Of a stretch of 64,000 nt of DNA, positions 33,372-41,622 are shown one piece after another. How positions within the stretch are numbered: position 1 is the stretch's first letter; every line of letters begins with the position of its first letter. Source of the stretch: Saccharothrix sp. (lineage in GTDB: Bacteria; Actinomycetota; Actinomycetes; Mycobacteriales; Pseudonocardiaceae); the NCBI RefSeq assembly GCF_031180885.1, contig NZ_JAPSLK010000034.1, positions 1 to 64,000 of the forward strand, in the 5' to 3' direction. Position numbers and translations under genes: made by a program. The notes below the pieces were generated by a model. That model saw only the letters and a list, made by a program, of their open reading frames with translations. It was not told the DNA's origin and did not search any database.

Positions 33372-34966
33372 TGGTCCTCCAGGTGGGTCGGGGCGAACAT
33401 GCGCAGCAAAGCGGGCAGGACCACCACGTGCGGCCCGCCGGACGCCAACGCCTTGGCCAGGTCGGCCCGCAGCGACCCCGGTGTGGACAGCGTCGCGGGC
33501 ACGCCGAAGGACTCCGCCAGCGCCACGAAGTCCGGCCGCGCCAGCTCGGTCCCCGTGGCCTGCCCGAACGCGTCGGTCATGTACTCGCGCAGGATCCCGT
33601 ACCCGCCGTCGTCCACGATCAGCCAGGTCACCGCCAACCCGTGCTGCCGCGCGGTCGCCAGCTCCGCCAGCCCGTACATCGCGCCACCGTCACCGGACAC
33701 CGCCAGCACCGGACCACCGGCCGCCGCCGCGCCCACCGCGGCCGGGAACGCGTACCCCAGCCCACCGGCCCCCTGCGCGGAGTGCATCGGACCCGGCCAC
33801 GCCGACCACGCCCAGTACCCGAGGATCGTCATGTCCCAGAACGACTCCACGCCCTCCGGCAGCGCCGCCCGCACATCGGCGAGCACCTGGCGCTCCAACG
33901 CCAAACCCTGGCCGTCCAGCCGTTCCCGCACCGCCTGAAGCAGCTCGCGCACCGACTCCTCGGCCCGTTCAGCACGCTCCCGCACCAGCGGTATCAAGCC
34001 CTGCAACACCAACCGAGCGTCACCGTGCACGCCCAAAGCAGGGTAGTTCGACTCCAGCTTGCCCAGGTCCGCCTCGACCTGCACCACCGCGCCGCGCGGC
34101 GCGAACGTCCGGTAGTTGCTCGACAACTCGCCCAGCCCCGATCCCAGCACCAGCAACACGTCCGCCGACGCCAGGAACTCCGTCGTGTGCGCGTCCTCCA
34201 GCCACGACTGCGCGGAAAGCGGGTGCTCCCAAGGGAACGCGCCCTTGCCGCCGAACGTCGTCACGACCGGCGCGCGCAACTTCGTCGCCAGCTCCAACAA
34301 CTCCGCCTGCGCCGAAGCCCGCACCACCCCGCCACCGGCCAGGATCACCGGCCGCTCCGCCGAGTCCAACAGCCGCGCCGCCTCCGCGACGACCTCCGCC
34401 CGAGGCGCCAACGGCTGGACCCGCGCCGACACCGAAACCGGCGGAACCCCGGCAGGCCCAAGGAGGACGTCCTGCGGGATCTCCACCCACACCGGCCCCC
34501 AGGGAGCGGTGGACGCGATCTCCCAAGCCTCGGCCAGCGCCGACGGGATCTGCGAAGCCGACCGCACCACCCGCGTGTGCTTCACGACGTCCCGAAACGA
34601 AGCCCGCTGGTCGGTCAGCTCGTGCAGGTACCCGCCGCGTGCACCACCCAGCCCGGTGCGCGGGACCTGGCTCGCGATGCCCAGCACCGGAACCGACGCG
34701 GACGCCGCTTCCTGAAGCCCCGCAAGCGTTTGCAGCGCGCCCGGACCGGTGGACACCAGCAGCGGCGTCACCCGGCCGGTCACCCGCGCGTGCCCGTCCG
34801 CCGCGAACGCCGCGCCCACCTCGGTCCGGTTGCCCACGTACCGAAGCGGCGACCGGCCCAACGCGTCGAACAACCCCAGCGCGTGCTGCCCCGGCACCCC
34901 GAACACGGTGTCCGCGCCCAACGACGCCAAGGTCTCGACGACGACGTCCCCACCGTTCCGCGTCAC
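33368..34966 (-). CDS. Thiamine diphosphate enzyme, probably 2-ketoarginine decarboxylase (AruI-like)
   Basis: 532 aa, GTG start with a four-base overlap to the ureohydrolase gene. The three-domain acetolactate synthase/decarboxylase fold is clear: catalytic Glu in VGNRTEVGAAFAADG, and the TPP-binding motif VSGDGGAMYGLAELATARQHG ending before VDDGGYGI. AruI of Pseudomonas, which decarboxylates 5-guanidino-2-oxopentanoate, belongs to this family. The neighbours (guanidinobutyrase-type ureohydrolase and aldehyde dehydrogenase) complete that route, which supports the call over acetolactate synthase. No regulatory subunit gene is present. Confidence 0.78.
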   Translation of the reverse strand: MTRNGGDVVVETLASLGADTVFGVPGQHALGLFDALGRSPLRYVGNRTEVGAAFAADGHARVTGRVTPLLVSTGPGALQTLAGLQEAASASVPVLGIASQVPRTGLGGARGGYLHELTDQRASFRDVVKHTRVVRSASQIPSALAEAWEIASTAPWGPVWVEIPQDVLLGPAGVPPVSVSARVQPLAPRAEVVAEAARLLDSAERPVILAGGGVVRASAQAELLELATKLRAPVVTTFGGKGAFPWEHPLSAQSWLEDAHTTEFLASADVLLVLGSGLGELSSNYRTFAPRGAVVQVEADLGKLESNYPALGVHGDARLVLQGLIPLVRERAERAEESVRELLQAVRERLDGQGLALERQVLADVRAALPEGVESFWDMTILGYWAWSAWPGPMHSAQGAGGLGYAFPAAVGAAAAGGPVLAVSGDGGAMYGLAELATARQHGLAVTWLIVDDGGYGILREYMTDAFGQATGTELARPDFVALAESFGVPATLSTPGSLRADLAKALASGGPHVVVLPALLRMFAPTHLEDQ

Positions 34967-35904
34967 GACTTCCCCTTGAGAGCCAACAAGGACACCAGGT
35001 CATAAGCCACATGCGAAGCCGCGATGGACGTGATGTCGGCGTGGTCGTAAGCGGGCGCGACCTCGACCACGTCCGCCGACACCAGGTCGCACCCCGCCAG
35101 GCCGCGCAGGATCTCCAGCAGTTCCCGGCTGGTCAGCCCACCGGCCTCGGGTGTGCCGGTGCCGGGCGCGTGCGCCGGGTCCAGCACGTCGATGTCGATC
35201 GACACGTACAGCGGCCGGTCGCCGACGCGTTCCCGCAGCGCCTGCGCCACCTCGTCCACCCCGCGCCGCATCACGTCCGCCGCCGTCACGATCCCGAAGC
35301 CCAGCCTGGTGTCCTCGTCCAGGTCGGCTCGACCGTACAGGGGGCCGCGCGTCCCCACGTGGGTCAGCGCGGCCGTGTCGAGCAGCCCTTCCTCGACCGC
35401 CCGGCGGAACGGGGTGCCGTGCGTGTACGGCTCCCCGAAGTAGGTGTCCCACGTGTCCAGGTGCGCGTCGAAGTGCAGCAACGCCACCGGTCCGTGCCGC
35501 CGGGCCACCGCCCGCAGCAGCGGCAGCGCGATGGTGTGGTCGCCGCCCACGGTCACCAGCTTCGCCCCGGTGTCCAGCAGCGCGCCAGCCTGCTCCTGCA
35601 CGGTCTCCACGGCTTCGCCGATGTTGAACGGGTTGCACGCGATGTCCCCGGCGTCCGCGACCTGGACCGCGTCGAACGGCGAGACGTCCAGCCCCGGGTG
35701 GTAGGGCCGCAGCAGCCGGCTGGCCTCGCGCACGGCGGCCGGCGCGAACCGCGCCCCCGGCCGGTAGGACACGCCCGAGTCGAACGGCACGCCCACCACC
35801 GCCACGTCGGCGCGGTCCACCTGGTCCAGGCGGGGGAGTCGGGCGAACGTGGCCGGTCCGGCGAACCGGGGCACGGCGGAGGAGTCGACGGGACCGATCG
35901 TCAT
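34963..35904 (-). CDS. Agmatinase/guanidinobutyrase family ureohydrolase
   Basis: 313 aa, ATG at 35904 overlapping the transporter stop by four bases. Binuclear manganese motifs are all present: GGDHTIALPLLRA, HFDAHLDTWDTY and SIDIDVLDPAHAPGTGTPE. It hydrolyses a guanidino compound to urea and an amine. In this operon the best fit is 4-guanidinobutyrate to GABA plus urea (GbuA role); agmatine or guanidinopropionate are alternatives. Confidence 0.9.
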   Translation of the reverse strand: MTIGPVDSSAVPRFAGPATFARLPRLDQVDRADVAVVGVPFDSGVSYRPGARFAPAAVREASRLLRPYHPGLDVSPFDAVQVADAGDIACNPFNIGEAVETVQEQAGALLDTGAKLVTVGGDHTIALPLLRAVARRHGPVALLHFDAHLDTWDTYFGEPYTHGTPFRRAVEEGLLDTAALTHVGTRGPLYGRADLDEDTRLGFGIVTAADVMRRGVDEVAQALRERVGDRPLYVSIDIDVLDPAHAPGTGTPEAGGLTSRELLEILRGLAGCDLVSADVVEVAPAYDHADITSIAASHVAYDLVSLLALKGKS

Positions 35905-37325
35905 GCCACGGGCTCCAGTTCCTCTCCCTGCACGCGCTGTTCCCAGCGGCGCAGCACTTCCGGGTCGGTGCGCGGGGTGGCGAGGCTGACCACCACGTAG
36001 CAGAGCAGGCTCGCCGCGAGCGCGTAGTAGATGGCCGCGTTGGCGTAGATGTCGACGAACACCATGACCAGCACGGACGTCGCCGCCCCCACGACCATCG
36101 ACGCCATCGCGGCCGGCCGGGTCCCGCGCGGCCACACCAGCGCGCCCACGATCGCCACCAGCAGGCCGCCGACGAGGATGTTGTAGGCCACGGTGAGCGC
36201 GGCCAGGACGTCGTTGAGCACCACGGCGATCCCGATCGCGACCAGGCCCAGCACGAGCGTGAACAGCCGGTTGCCGTGGACGTCCCGGCTGCCCTCCCGG
36301 CCGGTGAGGCGCGGCCACACGTCGTTGGCGGCGACCGTGGCGGAGGCGATCAGCGCGCCCGACGCGGTGGACATCATCGCCGCCAGCGCGGCGGCCAGCA
36401 CCAGCCCGCGCACGCCGGTCGGCAGCAGGTTCTCCACGATCGTCGCGAACGCCTCGTCCTTGTCGGCGATGTCGGGGTAGAGGGCCTTGCCCGCGGTGCC
36501 GATGAGCGCGCCCGCGAACGCGTAGACCAGGCAGTACAGGCCCGACCCGATACCGCCCCAAGTGGCGATGGCCGGCGTGCGGGCGGTGAAGACGCGCTGC
36601 CAGATGTCCTGGCCGATGAGCAGGCCGGGCACGAAGATCAGCAGGTAGGTCACGATGTTCTCGACCCCGATGTGCCCCATGTCGAAGTAGGCCGCGTCGA
36701 GCCGGGCCGCCATCCCGTCGAACCCGCCCGCGCTGACGACCGCGATCGGCAGGAGCAGGAACAGGATGCCGACGGTCTTCACGATGAACTGGACGATGTC
36801 GGTGAGCGTGATCGACCACATGCCGCCCAGCACCGAGTACAGGACGACCACCGTGCCGCCGATGATCACGCCCAGCGCCTTGGGCAGGCCGAACAGGACG
36901 TTGAAGATGGTGGAGTAGGCGATGGTGGAGGTCACCGTCAGCATGAGGGTGTAACCCCACATGACCAGCCCGGACACCGCCGACGACCCGCCGCCGTAGC
37001 GCAGGTCCAGCATCTCCGAGACCGTGTACACCTTCAGCCGCACGATCCGCCGCGCGAACAGGGCGGACAGCGCGAGGATGCCCAGGCCGATGGACAGCAC
37101 CAGCCACGCGCCCGACACGCCCCACCGGTAGCCCAGGCCCACGCCGCCGATCGTGGACGCGCCGCCGAGGACGACGGCGGACATCGTGCCCGCGTACATC
37201 GGCCAGCCCAGGCGGCGCCCGGCCACCAGGTACTCGCTGCGGCTGGTGGCGCGGCGCAGGCCCCACCAGCCCATCCCGACCATGCCGAACACGTAGAGCG
37301 CGATCACCGCGTAGTCCAGGGCCAC
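35901..37325 (-). CDS. Sodium:solute symporter (SSS family)
   Basis: 474 aa from GTG 37325, with GGAAGGAGG five bases upstream; earlier in-frame starts lack such a site. About 13 membrane helices, with SSS signatures GGASTIGGVGLGYRWG and LAAALAAMMSTASGALIASAT. It is the first gene of the operon and probably imports the guanidino substrate with sodium. Divergent from the PucR regulator. Confidence 0.9.
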   Translation of the reverse strand: MALDYAVIALYVFGMVGMGWWGLRRATSRSEYLVAGRRLGWPMYAGTMSAVVLGGASTIGGVGLGYRWGVSGAWLVLSIGLGILALSALFARRIVRLKVYTVSEMLDLRYGGGSSAVSGLVMWGYTLMLTVTSTIAYSTIFNVLFGLPKALGVIIGGTVVVLYSVLGGMWSITLTDIVQFIVKTVGILFLLLPIAVVSAGGFDGMAARLDAAYFDMGHIGVENIVTYLLIFVPGLLIGQDIWQRVFTARTPAIATWGGIGSGLYCLVYAFAGALIGTAGKALYPDIADKDEAFATIVENLLPTGVRGLVLAAALAAMMSTASGALIASATVAANDVWPRLTGREGSRDVHGNRLFTLVLGLVAIGIAVVLNDVLAALTVAYNILVGGLLVAIVGALVWPRGTRPAAMASMVVGAATSVLVMVFVDIYANAAIYYALAASLLCYVVVSLATPRTDPEVLRRWEQRVQGEELEPVA

Positions 37326-37391
37326 CGCGACCTCCTTCCCTGTTGTGCGGGTCACCCTGCCAAGTGCGGTCTGACCAGGTAAGAGGTTGTT

Positions 37392-37406
37392 CCGCACAGT
37401 CTGCGG
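37392..37406. promoter_or_regulatory. Candidate PucR operator
   Basis: CCGCA-CAGTC-TGCGG inverted repeat in the 104-base gap between the divergent symporter and PucR genes; a further TGTGCGG lies nearer the symporter start. Position suggests a site for the adjacent regulator. Confidence 0.4.
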
Positions 37407-37429
37407 TAATCAGCTGTACGGTTCGTCCC

Positions 37430-38854
37430 ATGGTGTTGCCGACGGTGGCGTTGCGGGACGTGGTCGGGCGGCCCGAACTGGGGCTCACGGTGCTGTGCGG
37501 CGCGGAGGCGCTGGACCGGCCCGTGGCGTGGGCGCACGTCAGCGAGCTGTCCGATCCCGCGCCGTTCCTGTTGGGCGGTGAGTTCCTGCTGACCGCCGGG
37601 GTCAACTTCCCGACCGACGTGGACCGGTACGTGGCGCGGCTGGTGGAGCGGGAGGTGACGGCCCTGGGGTTCGGCGTGACACCCGTGCACGACTCGGTCC
37701 CGGCGGCCCTGGTGTCGTCGTGTGAAGCGCGGGGGTTGCCGCTGGTGGCGGTGCCGCCCGCGACGCCGTTCCTGGCGGTGAGCCAGGCGGTGGGGGCGCT
37801 GATCGCGGAGGCGCAGAACGCGGAACTGCGCCTGTTGGCGGACAGCCAACGAGCCTTGACCCGGGCCGCCGTGCGCCCACGGCCGGTGGAGGGCACTCTG
37901 CGTGCGCTGGCGGTCGCCCTGGACGGCTGGGCGTTCCTGCTCGCCGGTTCCGAGGTGGTGGCCAGTGCCGGGGGTGCGCCCGCGCCTGATTCGGACCTCA
38001 TTTCCTTGGCGGGCCGGGTGGCGGCCGGGAGCGGGCCGCGCAGTGCGGCCACCGAGGTTGGTGGGGACCACGTCGTGCTCAACCCCGTCGACCACGCCAC
38101 CGTGCTCGTGGTCGGCCGCCCAGCGCCGTTTTCCGTCGCCGACCGGGCCGTGGTGGCCGTCGCGCTGGGTCTGCTCGGCCTGCTGCGCGCCGACCCCGCC
38201 GAAGGCCGTGCCGCCCGCCTGGCCACGCGCCTGTTGCTCACGGACGACCGCACGTCCGTCGCGGACCTCGTCGGCCGCCCGCCCTATCGCGTGGTCATCG
38301 GCGACGGCCCCGACGACCACGACCGGCTCACCCGCCTGCTGGGCACCCCGCTGGTCGACACCGCCGCAGACGGCTTCCGCGCCGTCGTGACCGCACCGGT
38401 CGACCTGGACGCCCTGCGTCACCACGGGTGGCTGGTCGGCGTCAGTTCCCCGGCCGACGCGGCCGAACTCCCGCACGCCCATGCCGAAGCCGTCGCCCTC
38501 CTGCGCCGCGCCCGCGCCGAAGGAGCGTCCCGGCAGGCGGGGGACCGGGACGGCGTCGCCGACCTGGTCGACCCCGCCCGCGCGCGGCGTTTCGCGCTGA
38601 ACCTGTTGGCCCCGCTCAAGGACAGCCGTTCACCGTCGCCCCGGCAACTGGTCGAGACCACCCGCACCTGGCTCGCCCAGCACGGCAACTGGGACCGCAG
38701 CGCCGCCGCCCTGGGCGTGCACCGCAACAGCGTCCGCCACCGCATCGCCCACGTCGAACGCGCGCTGGGTCTGGACCTGTCGAACACCCGCCACCGGACC
38801 GACCTGTGGTGCGCTCTCGAATGGCTCCCGGAGGGGTGGCCGGACCCCCGTTGA
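37430..38854 (+). CDS. PucR family transcriptional regulator
   Basis: 474 aa, ATG at 37430. N-terminal PucR/purine-catabolism domain (ALRDVVGRPELGLTVLCG ... GGEFLLTAG) and a C-terminal PucR-type helix-turn-helix (TTRTWLAQHGNWDRSAAALG, VHRNSVRHRIAHVERALG). Members respond to purines, amino acids or amines and activate a neighbouring catabolic operon. It is divergent from the symporter operon and is its likely activator. Confidence 0.92.
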   Translation: MVLPTVALRDVVGRPELGLTVLCGAEALDRPVAWAHVSELSDPAPFLLGGEFLLTAGVNFPTDVDRYVARLVEREVTALGFGVTPVHDSVPAALVSSCEARGLPLVAVPPATPFLAVSQAVGALIAEAQNAELRLLADSQRALTRAAVRPRPVEGTLRALAVALDGWAFLLAGSEVVASAGGAPAPDSDLISLAGRVAAGSGPRSAATEVGGDHVVLNPVDHATVLVVGRPAPFSVADRAVVAVALGLLGLLRADPAEGRAARLATRLLLTDDRTSVADLVGRPPYRVVIGDGPDDHDRLTRLLGTPLVDTAADGFRAVVTAPVDLDALRHHGWLVGVSSPADAAELPHAHAEAVALLRRARAEGASRQAGDRDGVADLVDPARARRFALNLLAPLKDSRSPSPRQLVETTRTWLAQHGNWDRSAAALGVHRNSVRHRIAHVERALGLDLSNTRHRTDLWCALEWLPEGWPDPR

Positions 38855-39042
38855 GCAGGGTTAATTCCTTTGACCGCAAGCTCTTCCACTTGGCATAGTC
38901 GCTCTTGTCGATGTGGTCCCGCGGAATCCCGCGGTGCGGCGCCCCGGTCCTAATGGGGTGGGCCGGGTATCCACGAACCCCGGCACGGCGGGGTGGACTC
39001 CTGTCCGATGGGGAGCGGGTCCGTGTGCCCGCTCCCACCCGG
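38855..39042. other. Gap after PucR with a hairpin
   Basis: Contains a perfect 9-bp hairpin GGGAGCGGG / CCCGCTCCC at 39011-39036 with an 8-base loop, a possible terminator for the PucR transcript. No coding sequence recognised. Confidence 0.5.
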
Positions 39043-39068
39043 GTTTGCGGTGGGTGACCGACGGGTAG
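39043..39068 (+). promoter_or_regulatory. Candidate SigF/SigB-type promoter of the DUF4383 gene
   Basis: GTTT (39043-39046), 16 bases, GGGTAG (39063-39068), 59 bases before the start. Fits the general-stress promoter pattern of actinobacteria (GTTT-N14-16-GGGTAT). A SigF-type sigma gene lies 6 kb downstream. Confidence 0.5.
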
Positions 39069-39127
39069 CCGTGGGGTCGTCCGGAGCCCGGAAGGCGGGC
39101 TCTCGCGGACCCTCACAGGAGGGCGTG

Positions 39128-39802
39128 ATGACCCACTCGACCGTCGGTCGTGTCAAGGTCGCGGGCCTCCAGCCCGCCCAGGTGCTGGCAGGTCTGCTCG
39201 GCCTGTTCTTCCTCGTCGCAGGCGTGGCGGGGTTCGTGCGCACCGGGTTCGGTGACTTCACCGGCGAACAGCACGCGATGCTGCTCGGCTTCGCGGTCAA
39301 CCCCCTGCACAACGTCGTCCACCTGGCGTTCGGTGTGCTGGGTCTGCTGATGGCCACGGGTTCGGGCCTGGCGCGCCTGTACGGCTGGATCGTGTTCCTG
39401 GTCTACGGCGTGGTGCTGGTCTGGGGCCTCATGCTGGCCGGCCTGGTGGCGGTGAACCCGGTCGAGCGGCTGGGGAACCCGTTGGCGCTCAACACCAACG
39501 ACAACTGGCTGCACCTCGGGCTGGCCCTGGTCGGCCTGCTGATCGCGGTCATGCCGGCGCGGCGCAAGGTGGTCGTGCCGGAGCAGGAGGTCGAGCCGGT
39601 GGACACCACCGTGCGCGACGACAGCATCCGCGACCCCGGGATGCCGACCCAGCGCGACCGGAACCTCACCCACGACGAAGAACCGCGCGACCATCCCCAC
39701 GACCAGCGCATCGAGTCGGTGGACCCGACCGTCTCGCCGCGTCCGGTCCAACCGATCGACCCGGCGGTGGCCGAACAGCACAAGGCCAGGCACTACCGCT
39801 GA
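39128..39802 (+). CDS. DUF4383 membrane protein with charged C-terminal tail
   Basis: 224 aa, ATG with AGGAGG six bases upstream. Four membrane helices form a DUF4383 domain (residues about 15-145; NPLHNVVHLAFGVLGLLMA, NTNDNWLHLGLALVGLL). A hydrophilic tail of about 75 residues rich in Asp, Arg, Pro and His follows, with two similar stretches (VEPVDTTVRDDSIRD and IESVDPTVSPRPVQPID). Usual members lack such a tail. Function unknown; the promoter suggests a stress role. Confidence 0.85.
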   Translation: MTHSTVGRVKVAGLQPAQVLAGLLGLFFLVAGVAGFVRTGFGDFTGEQHAMLLGFAVNPLHNVVHLAFGVLGLLMATGSGLARLYGWIVFLVYGVVLVWGLMLAGLVAVNPVERLGNPLALNTNDNWLHLGLALVGLLIAVMPARRKVVVPEQEVEPVDTTVRDDSIRDPGMPTQRDRNLTHDEEPRDHPHDQRIESVDPTVSPRPVQPIDPAVAEQHKARHYR

Positions 39803-39815
39803 CATCTGTTGGGAG

Positions 39816-39848
39816 AAGGGCCACTGTCCAGCGTGGATGGTGGCCCTT
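39816..39848. terminator. Bidirectional terminator
   Basis: AAGGGCCAC ... GTGGCCCTT, nine perfect pairs continued by TCCA/TGGA around a three-base loop. It lies between the convergent DUF4383 and aldo/keto reductase genes, with A-rich and T-rich flanks on the right strands. Confidence 0.75.
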
Positions 39849-39854
39849 CATGTG

Positions 39855-40799
39855 CTATCCGACCGAATCGAGCCGTGCCACTTGTTCGTCGTCCAGTTCC
39901 AGCTCGATCCCGCCCAACGACTCTTCCAACTGGGCCACCGACGACGCGCCCACCAGCGGGACAATTCCCTTGCGCAGCAACCAGGCCAGCACCACCTGGT
40001 TCACCGTCGCCCCCAGTTCGGACGCGACCTCGCCCAGCACCGCCAACCGCCGCGTGTTCCCCGGGTGGTCGTACGCCTCACCCAACGGCTTGTCCCGGTA
40101 CGCCCCCGACAACAGGGTCGAGTACGCCACCAGCCCGACATCCCCTTCGGACCGCGCGTAGTCGAACAGCTCGTCGGTCATGTGCACGTGCCCCCACTCC
40201 GGCAACCGCACGCCGGGCCGTGGCAGCAGGTAGCTGTACCGCTGCTGCACGGTCGTGTACAGGGGCCAGCCGTTCGCCCGGGACACCGCCCGAGCCCGTT
40301 CCAGCCGCCAGGTGGCGTGGTTGCAGGCGCCGATCTCCCGCACGGTTCCCGCCGAGACCAAGGAGGCGAACGCACCCAGCGTGTCCTCCAGTGGTACTGA
40401 CCGGTCCTCGATGTGGCTGTAGTACAGGTCGATCCGGTCGGTGCCCAACCGCTCCAGGCTGCCTTCGGCGGCGGCGAGGACGGTCGGCCCGGCCAGCCCT
40501 TCGCAATCCTCGATCCCGCCGCCGGGCGTGCGCGGCCGAGCACCCATCTTGGTGGCGACGACCATGTCGTCCCGGTTCCCCCGAGCGGCGAGCCACCGCC
40601 CGACGGTCTCCTCGCTCTCGTCGCCGGTGCCGCCGTCCCAGAACACGTAGTTGTTCGCGGTGTCGAGGAACGTGCCGCCCGCTTCGACGTAGCGGTCGAG
40701 GATGGCGAAGGACGTCTCCTCGTCGACGTACTTGCCGAACGGCAACGTGCCCAGACACAGGGCGCTGACCTCAAGAGACCCGATGCGCACTCGCTTCAT
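39855..40799 (-). CDS. Aldo/keto reductase
   Basis: 314 aa from ATG 40799. The tetrad of the family is visible: Asp in FLDTANNY with its Tyr, Lys in VVATKMG and His in YYSHIED. The barrel ends with WLLRKGIVPLVGASSVAQLEE for NADPH binding. It should reduce an aldehyde or ketone. The promoter is of MerR type and would give a nearly leaderless message. Confidence 0.92.
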   Translation of the reverse strand: MKRVRIGSLEVSALCLGTLPFGKYVDEETSFAILDRYVEAGGTFLDTANNYVFWDGGTGDESEETVGRWLAARGNRDDMVVATKMGARPRTPGGGIEDCEGLAGPTVLAAAEGSLERLGTDRIDLYYSHIEDRSVPLEDTLGAFASLVSAGTVREIGACNHATWRLERARAVSRANGWPLYTTVQQRYSYLLPRPGVRLPEWGHVHMTDELFDYARSEGDVGLVAYSTLLSGAYRDKPLGEAYDHPGNTRRLAVLGEVASELGATVNQVVLAWLLRKGIVPLVGASSVAQLEESLGGIELELDDEQVARLDSVG

Positions 40800-40806
40800 G
40801 CACGAC

Positions 40807-40837
40807 ACCTTGAATGCTGGAGCGCGCTCCAGGTCAA
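40807..40837 (-). promoter_or_regulatory. MerR-type promoter with perfect palindrome
   Basis: On the minus strand TTGACC (40837-40832), 19 bases, CAAGGT (40812-40807). The perfect palindrome TGGAGCGCGCTCCA fills 40818-40831 inside the spacer, as in MerR-controlled promoters. The -10 ends seven bases before the ATG. No adjacent MerR gene. Confidence 0.55.
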
Positions 40838-40876
40838 GCACCGGGTTTTCGTGTGGACCTGGCATGCTGGGGAGTG

Positions 40877-41533
40877 ATGTCGACACTCGCCAAGTGGGTC
40901 CCTGCCGTTCTCGCCCTGGTGCTGGTGGCCAGTCCCGGGATCTGGCGGATCAGCCGGAACACCATCACCATCGCGCACGAAGGCGGCCACGCCCTGATCG
41001 CGCTGCTCACCGGCCGTCGCCTGGAGGGCATCAAGCTCAACGCCGACACGTCCGGCGTGACCGTGTCCCGGGGCAAGCCGACCGGGATCGCCGTGGTGCT
41101 CATGTACTTCGCCGGTTACGTGACGCCCTCGCTGCTCGGGTTGGCCGCGGCGGTGCTGGTGACCACGGACAACGTCCGGCCGCTGCTGTGGGCGACCGTC
41201 GTGCTCCTCGCAGCCATGCTGATCATGATCCGGAACGTGTTCGGCGTGCTGTCCGTGGTGGCCACCGGGACGATCATGTTCGTCGTCTCCTGGTACGCGG
41301 CCGCGGAGTGGCAGGCGGCCTTCGCGCTGTTCGTGACCTGGTTCCTGCTGCTCGGGGGCGTGCGGCCGGTGGGGGAGTTGCAGGGGCGGCGGCTGCGGGG
41401 GCGTGCGCCCAACTCGGACGCGGACATGCTGGCGCGCATCACGCGGGTGCCGGGGCTGCTGTGGGTGGTGCTGTTCGCGGTGGTCACGGTGGGGTGCCTG
41501 CTGCTGGGTGGGCGGATGCTGCTGCCGCTTTAG
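40877..41533 (+). CDS. M50-like membrane metallopeptidase
   Basis: 218 aa, ATG at 40877 after GGGGAG. Zinc motif HEGGH (H34, E35, H38) in a membrane segment (NTITIAHEGGHALIALLTG) and five or six further helices. This is the M50B-like group that cleaves substrates within the membrane, though no second conserved Asp motif is obvious. Divergent from the aldo/keto reductase. Substrate unknown. Confidence 0.85.
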   Translation: MSTLAKWVPAVLALVLVASPGIWRISRNTITIAHEGGHALIALLTGRRLEGIKLNADTSGVTVSRGKPTGIAVVLMYFAGYVTPSLLGLAAAVLVTTDNVRPLLWATVVLLAAMLIMIRNVFGVLSVVATGTIMFVVSWYAAAEWQAAFALFVTWFLLLGGVRPVGELQGRRLRGRAPNSDADMLARITRVPGLLWVVLFAVVTVGCLLLGGRMLLPL

Positions 41534-41622
41534 GGCTGCTTCGGCGCCGCTTGAGGGCCTTGCTTCAGGGCAGCCGGCCTCGGGTACCCGACGGGCTGGT
41601 CGAGTCCGAGGAGGGGTTCCCC

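Noticed and set aside
33368..34966. Biosynthetic acetolactate synthase large subunit
   Set aside because: No small subunit gene, and the operon partners point to guanidino-compound catabolism.
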